The position numbers and the translations under genes are program-made. Positions 36,880 through 47,699 of a DNA stretch of 64,000 bases are shown in pieces. Each line of letters opens with the position of its first letter. The first letter of the stretch is position 1. The stretch comes from Coriaria nepalensis. Its lineage: Eukaryota; Streptophyta; Magnoliopsida; Cucurbitales; Coriariaceae. The DNA is taken from positions 32,755,209 through 32,819,208 of the forward strand of contig CP114482.1 in the NCBI GenBank assembly GCA_027186245.1. The letters are read 5' to 3'. The notes beneath the pieces are model-generated. The model was given only the letters and a program-made list of their open reading frames with translations. It had not been told where the DNA came from and did no database searches.

Positions 36880-37950
36880 ATAAATAGTCTTTTAGAATAT
36901 ACCTATATTCCTGAAAATGCAAAAATCTCTGAAACCTCCCTACCACTCATCAATTCGTGCAATGCATTTAAAAGGCATAGTTATTTTAGGAGAATTATTA
37001 GACAATTAGTCAGCACTCCTCGGTTCATCGGTAAAAGAATATATCCAGTCCATCGGACTTGACAACTGCCTCATCCCTTTTTTTTTTGGCAGAATAGTAT
37101 GTCGATCTCACATTAGACCCTCAATTGGTCTCCACCTGAATCTCTAAAGGATATTCTCATCTCCATCTCGAAGCAGTAAGAACAATCCTCTCTCCCCATA
37201 GTAGAAAAGGATTACTAGTAATGATTATATTATCCCTTCTGAATTCCATCTTTACCAAATATGACCAAGCTGTCATTGATACGTCTCTCAGCATCCTCCA
37301 TGCCGGTAGCATCTGCCTCACATTCTACTCAAATTTCAACATCTCTCTAATGGATCCTAATATCGCCAGGTTCCTTAAGGTCCAAGTTCCAGAAATATCA
37401 ATGGTGGCCAACTCCCACATGGCTATGGTTCACCATCAGATGGCATACTACCTACAAGACCATACCATTAATCTACCCCTTCTAGGAACCTTGACAAATA
37501 CACTGTTCATTATTGCTGAGGCAAGAAGAAGTTCTAACCATTATCCAAATTTCCAAGCAGATAGCCGAGGAATAAATCCAGAAACTAATGCCACTAGAAT
37601 GGGTGACCAATTACGAGAAGCTGTTCGAAGATACTTCTCCCATCTAAGTCAAAGAGCCGGACTTCCACAGACTTCCTGATGGATCTGTGAAATCCATCTT
37701 CCAAGCTCCGGATACGTCTAGCGAACAAAGCCTCCCCATCTTTCATGCTATGATGATAACTCATGTCGCATTCATAAAGGAGATTCTCATTCATTCCTTT
37801 CACCCTGATGGATCGGTCACTTTCACCGATAAAATCCATGGCCACTTCATCTGGGATGTAGACCCAAAACTATGTGACCCAAGAGTTCTAATAGAAGGAA
37901 GAGGAAGGTCGTCCTCCCCGCCATACAGAATCCCCCGTCAATAGCAAAAG
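36880..37950 (+). pseudogene. movement-protein-like region of the pararetrovirus (copy 1)
   Basis: Frames at 37221-37679 and 37687-37944, plus shorter ones upstream, contain the conserved layout of a 30K-superfamily caulimovirus movement protein. The region ends in a segment with HFIWDVDPKLCDP. In plant-infecting relatives the protein moves virus between cells through plasmodesmata. At least one frame change separates the two main frames and stops lie upstream of 37221. A second, minus-strand copy lies at about 41700-42400. Confidence 0.55.
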
Positions 37951-38279
37951 TAAACCTTCTCCTATAACTCATCCAACCAAGCCACAGTTTCCCAAGCCAC
38001 TGTCGTGCTATGACAAAGCCTATAGATGCTACAAGAAGAAGGGCTCTTAGACCCTGATTTTATTTCAAAATTAGAATCAAGACTGGCAACTAGTTTTGAG
38101 GAGCCGAACTTAGACCTTGACTAATATGTCCCTATAAAATCCCTCTACTTCATCAGACTAATACCTACGACCATCCCAAACCTAGAACCTATCCCTTGTT
38201 ACATGGTGGGAAGGCATGAAGATGATTTTCCTCCATTGGCCTAGTACACAAATGAAAATAATGGCTATTCATATGACCT

Positions 38280-39900
38280 ATGGAAGTGCTCCCTGATGGC
38301 AGGATGAAACATGCTTCCCAGGTTGAAGAGGTTCTGAATTGGCAAACAAAAAATGTCACTTCTCAAAATAAGATACTAAAAGGTATAGATGTCAAGCTAG
38401 ATAGAGCTATTGAAAAATTAAGGTTGAACAAAGAAAAAATTATTAGCCTTGATGTAGATCTAAAATGCATTTATCAAGATCTCCAAAGTCAAATCTGCAT
38501 TGTAGATTCTGAGCTGAGGCATATGATCAATATTTAAGGGTATGGTCCAGACTTTAACATAAAGGAACATGAGATTAGAAGATTGAAAATAGAGCTGAGT
38601 AGGATCCAAGAAGATCTTGAATCTAAAAGGACTCTTATCCCCACTTATGGCTACTTGTCGTTTAGCTACCTATCGTACACTCCCTCGCCCGCAAAAGATT
38701 ATTCCAAACCATTCAAGATGACCTACGAGGTATATAGAAGGAACCCGATCCTCCATGAGCTACCACAAGAAGATACCCCTTCCAAAGACAAAGGAAAAAT
38801 CGCCAAAGGCAAAGGCAAGCAAAAGGAAGTCTCTATCAGCACCTAAAGAAAAGTCATCCAGGCTTTCTAAAGCTATAGCCTTCTCCGAACTTGTGATCCG
38901 AACCAAATACTCCTCCGATGACTCCTTAGGTGATTATGAAATGGCAGACCTCACTCATATGCTAATGGCTACCCCTCATGATCAACCTGGCACTTCCCAT
39001 GATGAACCAATCATTGATGATCTGCCTGAACCTTCTAATTATGCCCCTAGGACGACCCACCCTCCTAGTGCTCTTCCCTCTGGAGGGCTGTGATTTTCTT
39101 TTGATGATGAAGATCCCACAAAATGGAGAGACAAGGTTCACGAACTAGGCGCATGGATTCATCTTCAAATGACAAAATCAGATAGAAACCTCAAACATAT
39201 TATGAGAGAATTCACCTCCAGGTTCACTGGCATGCTACGAGATTGGTATCAATTTGTTGGACAATATCGGCAGCCGCAGCTCGTTCGCAATTCCAGTGCT
39301 GCCCACCTCCTTGGAGTAATTTTCAAGGAATTCATCGGAGATTTCCAGTTAATCGATAAGTAAGCCAAGTAAGAATTTTTTAAAATCAAATGTTGTTCCT
39401 TAAAGAGAAAAGAGTTGAATTTCCCTTTCAAGCAGATGGTCCTCGAGTACTATATGCTTAATGGACTAAACGATGAGACACTGCGACAAGTCTACAAAAA
39501 TTCCTTACTAGAAGAATTACAAGCAAAGCTCCAAAGAGCCATGGCTTCCGCAAAGAAGAAATTACGAGAGATCTCTCTGGGTAGATCCACCAAATGGCAC
39601 TATCATCTCTAGACAAGATTTGCGCCACCCATAAGCTCCTTGCCAGAATGATTTTTGACCGAGCCAAATTCGATAGAGTTTGCAAAACACCTCACCTGCA
39701 GATAAAATGCTAGTCAGAAAAATGCCACTGCAAGGTTAAGAAAAAAACCCATTTCTTGCCCAAAGAATGAAAAATAAATCGCCGATTTAGGTACTTTAGA
39801 AAGAATAAGTAACGGGGAAGAAAGAATTTTGATAGATGCTTTATCTGTAAGAAGAAAGGCCACTATGCGAAACAGTGTCCTAAGAAGTCAAAAAGATCTA
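38280..39900 (+). pseudogene. coat-protein/gag-like region with CCHC zinc knuckle
   Basis: Four adjoining frames (38280-38537, 38583-38846, 38755-39093, 39169-39363) encode a charged coiled-coil segment, a Lys/Ser-rich basic segment and an acidic Pro-rich segment. Next is a region with the layout of caulimovirus coat proteins. A CCHC knuckle (C-X2-C-X4-H-X4-C) at 39837-39878 in a Lys-rich context closes it. Such knuckles bind viral RNA during packaging. Stops separate all frames, so no full-length product is possible. Confidence 0.55.
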
Positions 39901-40149
39901 CTAGAATGATACAATAGATCCAAAGAGCTAAACCAGCCCTTGATTCTGATGCTGACATCGAATCCCTCTTCTAAGAGAAATCATACATGAATAGCAAAAC
40001 CAAATTCGCCCTACCCTACTCCGAACCAACCTCTGAACCTTCTGATTTTGAAGAATCTACACCTTTCATCTTCTACATCCAACCCTCCGCAGTCCAGGCT
40101 ATCAAAACAGCTCATACCCACAGCCCGCATGTCCAAGCATAGCTCCTAT

Positions 40150-40610
40150 TAGAGAAATACTCCAAACCCTTAGAATTGGTTGCTTACATCGGCATAGGCG
40201 CATACTAGTCAATGTTGGATCCTAAGATCCGTCCTCCTGAAGAATGGTCCCCCCATACTCGCCTTTTTAAAGCAGCCAACAATGAAGTCTTCTCAACCAA
40301 CCTCATCATCAAGAGACAAGTTAGGATAAAGCTATTCTCTCGATTCGTCGTATGGACGAAGATAATTGACAATCCTCTACCAATTAAATATTTGCTTCTA
40401 GGATGAGATATTTACGAGAGATTCGAAAAGCTCTGCATACTTCCCCAAGGTATCAAGTTTAAAAGGGATTTCAAACCCTTCTCTAAAACCCTGAAGCTTT
40501 TCTCAATCCAAGACAGTCCAAAAATCTTCGGTCAATATAGAGAGAGATTATTACAATTATGTGCATAGAATCATGCCTAATTCAAGCACCCCAAACCACT
40601 ATGGCACAAC
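40150..40610 (+). pseudogene. aspartic-protease-like remnant and start of polymerase
   Basis: The frame 40212-40406 and its extensions resemble the retroviral-type aspartic protease that precedes reverse transcriptase in caulimovirus polyproteins. The expected catalytic Asp-Thr-Gly position appears mutated and a stop falls beside it. A short piece near 40590-40620 matches the layout of the polymerase N-terminus, after which the sequence switches to a copy of the 38.0-kb region. The reverse transcriptase domain is missing. Confidence 0.45.
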
Positions 40611-40624
40611 CCAGATTTCTTTGT

Positions 40625-41405
40625 TCCCCTCTCATTTAATGGCGAAGCCCTACATATTCTAAAAAAAGAAGGGCTCTTAGATCCCGATCTTATTCCGGAA
40701 TTAGAACCAAAACTGGCAACCAGTTTTGAGGAGCCGGACCTAAACCTTGACAAGCATGTCCTTATAAAATCCTCCTCCTTCATCAGACCAATACTTACAG
40801 TCATCCCAAGCCCAGAACCTATCCCTTGTCACATGGCGGGAAGGTATGAAGATGATTTTCCTCCGTAGGCCCAATATAGAAATGAAAATAATGGCTATTT
40901 AACCAGGCCATTCATACAACCTACGGAAGTGCTCCCAGAGGTAGGATAAAACATGCTTCCCAAGCTGAAAAGGTTTTGAATTGACAAACAAAGAATGCCA
41001 CTTCTCAGAACAAGGTACTTAAAGGTATAGATGTCAAGCTAGATAAAGCCATTAAAAAACCAAGGTTGAATGAAGAAAAACTTATAAGCCTTGATGCAGA
41101 TCTAAAACACATTTATCAAGATCTCTAGAGTTAGATCCGCAATTTAGATTCTGAGTTGAGGCATATGATCAATACCCAAAGGTATGGTCCAGACTTTAAC
41201 ATAAATGAATAGGAAATTAGAAGATTAAAACAAAGTTGAGAAGGATCTAAGAAGATCTTGAATCCAAAAAGACTCATATTCCCACCATAGCTACTTGCCA
41301 TTTAGCTACCCGTTGTACACTCCCTCGCTCGCAGAAGATTATTTCAAACAATTCAAGATGACCTACGAGGTATATAGGAGGAACCCAGTCCTGTAAGAGC
41401 TACCA
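40625..41405 (+). repeat. direct duplication of the 38.0-38.77 kb pararetrovirus segment
   Basis: The block starting AAGAAGGGCTCTTAGA at 40667 repeats the one at about 38036. Following landmarks (CTGGCAACTAGTTTTGAGGA versus CTGGCAACCAGTTTTGAGGA, AGAACCTATCCCTTG, ATGACCTACGAGGTATATAG) keep the same order and spacing through 38765 and 41405. The two copies differ at scattered sites and have different stop codons. Confidence 0.75.
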
Positions 41406-41409
41406 CAAG

Positions 41410-42400
41410 GGATAAGTTCTGGGCTTGGGATGGTTGTAGGTATTGGTTTGATGAAGGAGGAGGATTTTATAGGGATATGATGGTTAAAGGTTTGGGTCTG
41501 GCTCCTTAAAACCGGTTGCCAGTCTTGATTCTAATTTCGGAATAAGATTAAGGTCTAAGAGCACTTCTTCTTTTAAAATCCATAGGGCTTCGTCATAGCA
41601 CGATAATGACTTGGGAAACCTTGGCTTGGTTGGATGGGTTATAGGAGAAGGATTACTTTTATTATTGACGGGGGATTATGTATGGCAGGAGGAGATGACC
41701 TTCTTCTTTCTTCTACAAGAACATCCAAGGTCACACATTTCTAGGTCTACATCCTAGATGAAGTGGCCATGAATTTTATCAGTGAAAGTGACCGATTTTT
41801 CAGGGTGGAAGGAATGAATGGGATTCTCCTTTTCGAATGCGATAGGAGTTACCATCATAGCATGAAATATGGGAAGACTTTGTTCGCTAGACTTATCCAA
41901 CGCTTGGAAGATGGATTTTACAAATCTATTAAGAAGTCTATGGAAGACCGACTCTTGGACTTGGATGGGAGAAGTATCTTCAAATAGGTTCTCATAATTG
42001 GCCACCCATTCTAGTTGCATTAGTTTCAGGATTTGTTCCTTGGCTATCTGCCTAAGAATTTGGATAATGGTAGGAACTTCTTCTTGCCTTTCTGCAGTAA
42101 TGAGCATCGCATCTATCGAGGTTCCTAGAAGGGGTAGATCAATGGCATGGTATTATAAGCGGTATGCCATATTAGTGAAGAGTAGCCATGTATGAGTTGA
42201 CCATCATTAATATTCCTGCTATCTGAACTTGGACCTTGAGGAACCCGGTGATATTAGAATCCACTAGAGGGATGTTGAAATTTAGGTAGAAGGTGAGACA
42301 GATGCTACTGGCATTGAGAGTAGCGAGAGACGTACCCATGACAGCTTGGTCATACTTGAAGAACATGGAATTTCAGAAGAGATAATCTAATTGCGACGGG
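41410..42400 (-). repeat. inverted duplication of the pararetrovirus movement-protein segment
   Basis: Read on the minus strand, 42370 to 41750 carries frames (42172-42366 and 41754-42107) similar to the plus-strand frames at 37221-37850. 41690-41410 is the reverse complement of the 37900-38200 region. It forms an inverted repeat of about 1 kb arms with 37.2-38.2 kb, and a shorter one with 40.65-40.83 kb. Confidence 0.7.
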
Positions 42401-42560
42401 TAATCCTTTTCTACCATGGAGAGAGGAATATTCTGACTGCTCCGAGATGACAGTGAGAATATCTTTTAGAAATCCAAGTGTAGACCATTTGAAGGTCAAA
42501 GGTGAGATTGACGGCTAACAAAGAGGTAAAGAAGTTTGGGATATTGAGGGCGGCTGACAC

Positions 42561-44660
42561 CAGCCCTAACCTCCGGTGCTCTTATGCACTATTTATGTAA
42601 TTTAATAAATGAAATTATATAATTTAACAGAATACAGAAATAATTAAGTATACAAGTTGAAACATTTTTAGATAAATATAATCCACCTAGAAACTGTGAA
42701 CTAACCGCATGAATGCAGTATTGGTAAATGCTTCTGGGCCGAGCTAATGAGGCCAACCCATTGATTTGCAAACGCAATCATATTTGCTCTTCCTTATTTC
42801 TTTCCCCTCGTACAGATATGGGGCTAAAAATTAAACTTCAACTCACAAAACTCCACTTCAATCATACATTCTAATACGAATACAAATCGATTTCGCCTGA
42901 CAATCTAATTTTAACGAACATAATTTTGGTTTGCTGAGAATTAGTAGTAAAAGAAGCAAAGATTGATCAGCAAGAAGAGAATGGGCACCATACCAGAAAC
43001 TACTTGTAAAAAGCCATCGCATTTGAAGATTTCCTATCCAGAGCTGCATATGATAACTCATTTCCGCGTTCTAAAAAATAACAAAAACTGCCGCAAGACA
43101 TACAATTAAACCCCCGTAGCAACAACATCATAAGTTTCGGACGATCGAGCCACCCTATTAGTGATCTAGTATGCTACTTAAAGGGTACAAAAATTAAGTA
43201 TGGTACAAATAATAAGATCTGCAACTAATTCCAAGAACTCGAACAATTGATCTTACACGGGTCCTATTATCCGGCCACAGATAAATGGATTCAAAGTCAC
43301 AAAAAGGTCCCCACCTACAAAGAGAGAAAACAAGATAATATTATTGTCTCAGCGATAAAATGAAGATAACAATATGCAAAGGTAAGTCCGTATGACAGAA
43401 ACAACATGATCAGATTATAAAATGCACAATGTAATTCAATAAATTCCACTTTGTATCAAGAAATTTGTCTACTATCTTATAGACCTTCAAAACTCCTTTT
43501 TCCTATTACCTAAGAATTGCAAACAGAATTCTCCAAATCAACAAACAAAATTTATCCCTTTAACAACTAAATATTGTCAAGTGGTGGTTACGTAATATGC
43601 ATCCTTTTTATTTTTTTAGCTATATGAGAAGGATAAACAATTTTCTATTTTCTTATTACATGGAACAAGTTATTGCATTTGAACTAAATAAGCTATTGGG
43701 GGGAAGAGTCCACCAAAATCAAATTCTATAATAAAATGAATACACCAAAAAATAAGGTCCCAATTAACCCTACCTTCTGGTAAAATTAGCACCAATAAAC
43801 TAAATTTTATAACCTAAAGAGTAAGAAATTTCTACAATCCGTTTATACAAGTATATCATTGCCAATTTCTTCCATTACTGGCATAAAGACCAAATTATAG
43901 GCTGACAACCTCAAGCATACATATTTGAAGTTTTAAAATAACATATAGGTAGGGTGCAGTCTGACCCAATAAAAGAATCCCATATACCAGTCCTAGCTAT
44001 TTCTGCAAAACCTTTATGATTCTGGATCATTGGAATGATCAACTCAACAAACTATTTCATTCCTTTTAATACACATTTTGAAACTCTTTCAATTAGTACT
44101 AACCAGAGCATCTTGGGTATATATCAAATTTCTAATATTCCTGTATGCATCGGGATCTTGATGTCATAAAAGAGAGATTTGTTTTGTTCCTAGTGAACAT
44201 AAATTATCACAAGGAGCATAGATATATCAATTTTCTAATTTTCCTGTATTACACTGTGCATCGTGATCTTTTTCTTCTTCATAGTGGAAATTCGTTTTTA
44301 TTCCTAGTGGTAATTATTATGTTATTAAATATCCATTTGAAAAAAAGGTTTACATGTAGCACCCACCATGTGAAATGGTTATAGCAAACATCATTTTCCT
44401 AAGTACTTAATAATCTCCAATTACATGTAGCAAGCCACCTACTTTCTTATCTCACATTCATAAAATAATCAAATGAGAGATTGTCGCCCCATTTTATAAC
44501 ACTCAAACAACACAATATGATTAGAATACTATGCTCAAAACATCTACGAACACAAAAAGCTCTCACTTGGTTATAAGAAAAACAAGGTTTTCACAAACCA
44601 TCCGAATCCATTGAAGCAAAGAAAGAAAACCAGAATAAACAGATAATACAAAATCCCTAA
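42561..44660. other. 3' flank of the snRNP gene, no separate gene
   Basis: No coding region is recognised. A donor-like AAG|GTTAGG at about 44661 (minus) and acceptor-like TTTGTAG near 43315 (minus) would allow a 3' UTR intron of the upstream-lying snRNP gene; this is speculative. An imperfect direct repeat of about 125 bp occurs at 44110-44200 and 44220-44320 (shared ATATATCAATTTTCTAATTTTCCTG-like words). Confidence 0.35.
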
Positions 44661-44676
44661 CCTTATCAAATTGAAG

Positions 44677-45294
44677 CTATCGATTACGCTCAGCCGGAAG
44701 AGGGCGATTGAATCCACCACGGCGGTTCATATACTGCCTAGGCTGTCTCTTGGTCACCGCTCTAACACCACTAACATCCGCACCAGGCACAGGCTTTCCC
44801 TTGGTCGAGTCAAAACCCACCGGAATCCCTAACATCTTCATCATCTCAAACTCATCGTTGTCATTCGCCAAACCATCCTGATCTCCCACGACAGAACCGT
44901 CCTTCTGTTTCAGATGCTCCTTCGCAATCCCATCCACAAATTCCGAGACAACTTTCTGCCTCTCCTTATCGTCTTCAACGGTGGATTCCCGGCGGTGTCG
45001 CTTCCGAGAATGTTCAGGTGAAGGCGTACGGTGGCGACGGCGTTGTGACCGATCATCTGGCGAGCGAGAGAGAATGCGCGAACGGTGATGGTCCGGCGAA
45101 CGGGTACGGGATCGAGTATGGCGTGATCTGGTGCGGTCAGGGGTACGTGACCTCTTGCTGCGAGTACGGTCCAGGTCACGTTCGCGGTCGGCCCTCTCGC
45201 GATGGCGTTCACGATCCCAGTCTCTGTCTCTGTCTCTATCTCGGTCTCGATCACGGAGTCTACCTCTATCTCGGTCTCTTTCTCTATCGCCCAT
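44677..45294 (-). CDS. SNRNP27: U4/U6.U5 tri-snRNP-associated protein 27K (SNRNP27), 205 aa
   Basis: A single uninterrupted frame of 205 residues on the minus strand starts MGDRERDRDRGR. The N-terminal half (about 1-105) is an RS/RD-type low-complexity domain of alternating Arg-Asp, Arg-Glu and Arg-Ser. It is followed by an acidic helix region and the conserved C-terminal domain with MMKMLGIPVGFDSTKGKPV, RQPRQYMNRRGGFNRPL and the end AERNR. That C-terminal block is diagnostic of SNRNP27/RY-1, a spliceosomal tri-snRNP protein that helps stabilise 5' splice-site choice in pre-catalytic complexes. The full domain is present and there is no lesion. The CDS lacks introns, but introns in the UTRs are possible. 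Long antisense and alternative-frame ORFs over 44910-45296 are by-products of the repetitive RS-coding DNA. Confidence 0.93.
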   Translation of the reverse strand: MGDRERDRDRGRLRDRDRDRDRDRDWDRERHRERADRERDLDRTRSKRSRTPDRTRSRHTRSRTRSPDHHRSRILSRSPDDRSQRRRHRTPSPEHSRKRHRRESTVEDDKERQKVVSEFVDGIAKEHLKQKDGSVVGDQDGLANDNDEFEMMKMLGIPVGFDSTKGKPVPGADVSGVRAVTKRQPRQYMNRRGGFNRPLPAERNR

Positions 45295-45365
45295 AGTGAT
45301 AGTGTGAGAGCACGATGGAGCTCATCAGTTCATCCCTGTAATTAGGGCTTAAGAAGGAAGGAGAC

Positions 45366-45371
45366 AGCCCA
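45366..45371 (-). promoter_or_regulatory. site II-like element (TGGGCT) upstream of SNRNP27
   Basis: TGGGCT on the minus strand lies about 72 bp upstream of the SNRNP27 start codon, a position and motif typical of plant housekeeping gene promoters. Single-motif evidence only. Confidence 0.3.
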
Positions 45372-45914
45372 GTGAAGGCTTTTGGGTTTTGGGTATATTG
45401 TATTTACTGTTTGTAATTCTATTATAAATTATAGTTATTATTAATTTTGAAATTTTAATTTTTTTTAAAAAAAATTAAAAGTAAATAAATAATACCAAAA
45501 AACAAGAAAAAAAATCTTATCTCGAGGGCCCACAAACCATCGTCCAAGCAAAGAGAGTAAATAAGATAAATAAAGAGGACAAAGAAAACAAAATCCAAAC
45601 AGGGAACTATATGTTAAGAGTTTATTGTCTAAATGTCATCCCTCCAAACCAGAAGGAGGAGAAAGAAAAAGCATTCTATGTTTAATATTAAGAGGAGATA
45701 AGCTCGAAATTAGAGGAGGATTCAAGAGATCCGGCATATCGGAGGAATGACGTAAGGAATGAAGAAGAATCATGTTAAAAACTTTCCTCCAAGCGATTGA
45801 TTGGTAAGAAGAAGAGACCAATCATTATCATTGATAATTATTATCACGAACAAAGAAGCTTTTAGTAATCTCGTAATAATAAGACATAATGGGTTCATCA
45901 ATTAAGGTAGCAAG

Positions 45915-46492
45915 TAGGGTTATACATCGATTGAATTTTGCCATCTTTTTATCACAATCTAGAAAATATATCCAAAACTAAACCAAACTAGATTATATTC
46001 ATATTTTTATTTATCCAAGATGAGCATTTTAAATGCTTTTTTTTAACCGGTTATTAAAATATTTAAAAATATATATATATTTAGAATTAAAATAAAATAA
46101 AATAAACTCATGTAAGAAAAAAAAGACTATCAATCCAACAAATATATTATATTATATTTAAACTTGTATCAAACTCGAAAATAATATCAAATACATAATT
46201 CAAACTCAAACATGATTCAACATAGTTTAAATGATAATTTGACCTACTACATTATATATAATGCAAGTATAATTATTATGCTATAAAATACAATAAGTAT
46301 AAATGTCATGTATGTATATATATATATACATACAATTAAATATATGAATAACATGTTAGATTGGTTATCCACGGTTTTGAAAATATTGATATGTTATCCA
46401 ATTCAGCATCCATTATAACATACTTATATTTTTACCCATTTTGGTTTAGTTTGGTTTGGATTTTAGTTTTTGCCGATCTATATACACCCTTA
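45915..46492. mobile_element. hAT-like MITE, 578 bp
   Basis: Ends TAGGGTTATACATCGAT and the reverse complement of TAAGGGTGTATATAGATC are imperfect terminal inverted repeats. Flanks GTAGCAAG (45907-45914) and GTAGTAAG (46493-46500) match at 7 of 8 bases, fitting an aged 8-bp duplication. Subterminal words (ACTAAACCAAACTAGA near 45978 and TTTAGTTTGGTTTGG near 46444) are also inverted. No coding capacity. Confidence 0.65.
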
Positions 46493-46500
46493 GTAGTAAG

Positions 46501-46885
46501 GATATAGTCTGGTATCCATTGATCGTGTATAACTATGGACTTTCATCTCAAAAACCAATTAGCTATGAGAGAAGTTGGTTAATCTTCCTTATATAATAAT
46601 TTCACAAGAGTTTATTTTCAGATATGAGATATAATATTTTCAACATACATTTTTATATATGACGTTATTTTAAGCCTACACATAGATTTTTTTTTTTATA
46701 TGAGTGATGTGAAGCACGAGTAGCAGTTAGTGCAATCACATGTTGAACATAACTCTAATACCATATAAAAATATGAGCTTATATCTCAAAGCCAGTTGGT
46801 TACAAAGTAGTTAGCCAATCTTTATTATATACTAGTTTCTCAATATTTTTTTTTCAGATGTGAGATATAATATTCTTAACAAATC
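46501..46885. repeat. two diverged tandem copies of an LTR-like sequence
   Basis: The block near 46538-46645 (TCTCAAAAACCAATTAGCTATGAG... to GATATGAGATATAATATT) recurs at 46775-46880 (TCTCAAAGCCAGTTGGTTAC... to GATGTGAGATATAATATT). A third relative lies near 48955-49070. A CTCTAATACCATAT word before the second copy is the reverse complement of a degenerate primer-binding site, so minus-oriented LTR debris is likely. Confidence 0.4.
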
Positions 46886-46889
46886 AAAC

Positions 46890-47660
46890 CAAAGTGAAGT
46901 AGATTGGCCATTGCCAATCTTCCAAATAAAAGAAGACCTAACACGGTACGTAGCCTTAAGAATCATATGCCAAGACCAAGAAAAATGATCAGGAATTGAG
47001 TAAACCAAAAGTATTTATTCCTTAAAAGATGGATATGAACCCAAGAAGGCCAAAAGGCTTTCAGAAGAGAGAAAATATTTCAAATATGCTTCATTTGCAC
47101 AATACAATTCCACTCTAAGATATTCTAAATACCAATACCTCATTCTGATCGAGGGAGACAAACAATGTCCTAAGTTGCTTTAGCACCACTAATGGGAAGA
47201 GGAGGGGGGAGAGGCTAATACATTAAAAAGCTCTTTGAAATAATTGAAAATCTCGATCTTAACAATGACATAATCATCAACAATGCTTTTATCTTGCTTA
47301 GTAATAGTTATAACTTTGGACTTCGAGACCCTTTGCTTCTTCACCGTATGAAAAAATTTATTGTTTTGGTCACCAAGATAAAGTCATTTGATCATAAACT
47401 TTTGTTGTAACATATTCTCTCCAATAGCACTAAGAGAGAAAAAATTAGCAAGAGTATTCTTCTTTTGGGTTACGGAATCTAAAGAAGTAAGGTTAGACCA
47501 TTTCCAAATTTGGATGAAGTCGAGGTTGGAGTGAGATTCTAAGAGATTTAAATTGATATTCTTAAATGAAGTCTTGCTAAAAGAGATGAGAGTCATTTTG
47601 AGAACCTGAATCTTGCAGACAAGGCAAAAAAGTGGGTTTTTAACCACTTCAATGTTCCAC
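46890..47660 (-). mobile_element. LINE (L1-type) fragment with reverse transcriptase core deleted
   Basis: On the minus strand, from 47650, a frame with LKMTLISFSKTSF and then NNKFFHTVKKQRVSKSKV corresponds to the endonuclease-to-RT linker of plant L1 elements (compare the recalled NTKFFH pattern). Past 47215 it switches to GGIGIQN-like and WAKQIW-like residues, a pattern of the C-terminal part after the RT domain. The intervening reverse transcriptase, normally several hundred residues, is absent. Several stops are present. The match rests on the order and character of these motifs. Confidence 0.5.
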
Positions 47661-47699
47661 GAGTTAGAGATTAGGGAGATAAAATTTTCATGGTCCGTC

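Larger units (their letters stand above)
36300..42560. mobile_element. rearranged, defective endogenous caulimovirus-like pararetrovirus
   Basis: From left to right: a TATA-containing leader (36300-36690), a primer-binding site (36695-36706), movement-protein-like frames (about 36880-37950), a coat/gag-like region (38280-39900) with a zinc knuckle, a protease-like stretch (about 40150-40550) and the first residues of the polymerase. The sequence then jumps near 40620 to a second plus-strand copy of the 38.0-38.77 kb region (to 41405). A minus-strand copy of the movement-protein region follows (41410-42400 or beyond). Reverse transcriptase and RNase H are absent. Many stops and frame changes occur. 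The gene order resembles florendovirus or petuvirus relatives (Caulimoviridae). It cannot encode a functional virus as it stands. Confidence 0.75.

Noticed and set aside
37594..37845. 83-codon minus-strand frame in the pararetrovirus
   Set aside because: It is the antisense of the movement-protein-like frame; the equivalent plus frame at 41763-41987 is likewise antisense to the inverted copy.
44910..45296. 114-codon alternative frame (minus) and 92-codon plus frame over SNRNP27
   Set aside because: Repetitive Arg/Asp codons leave all frames open; only the annotated frame has the conserved C-terminal domain.
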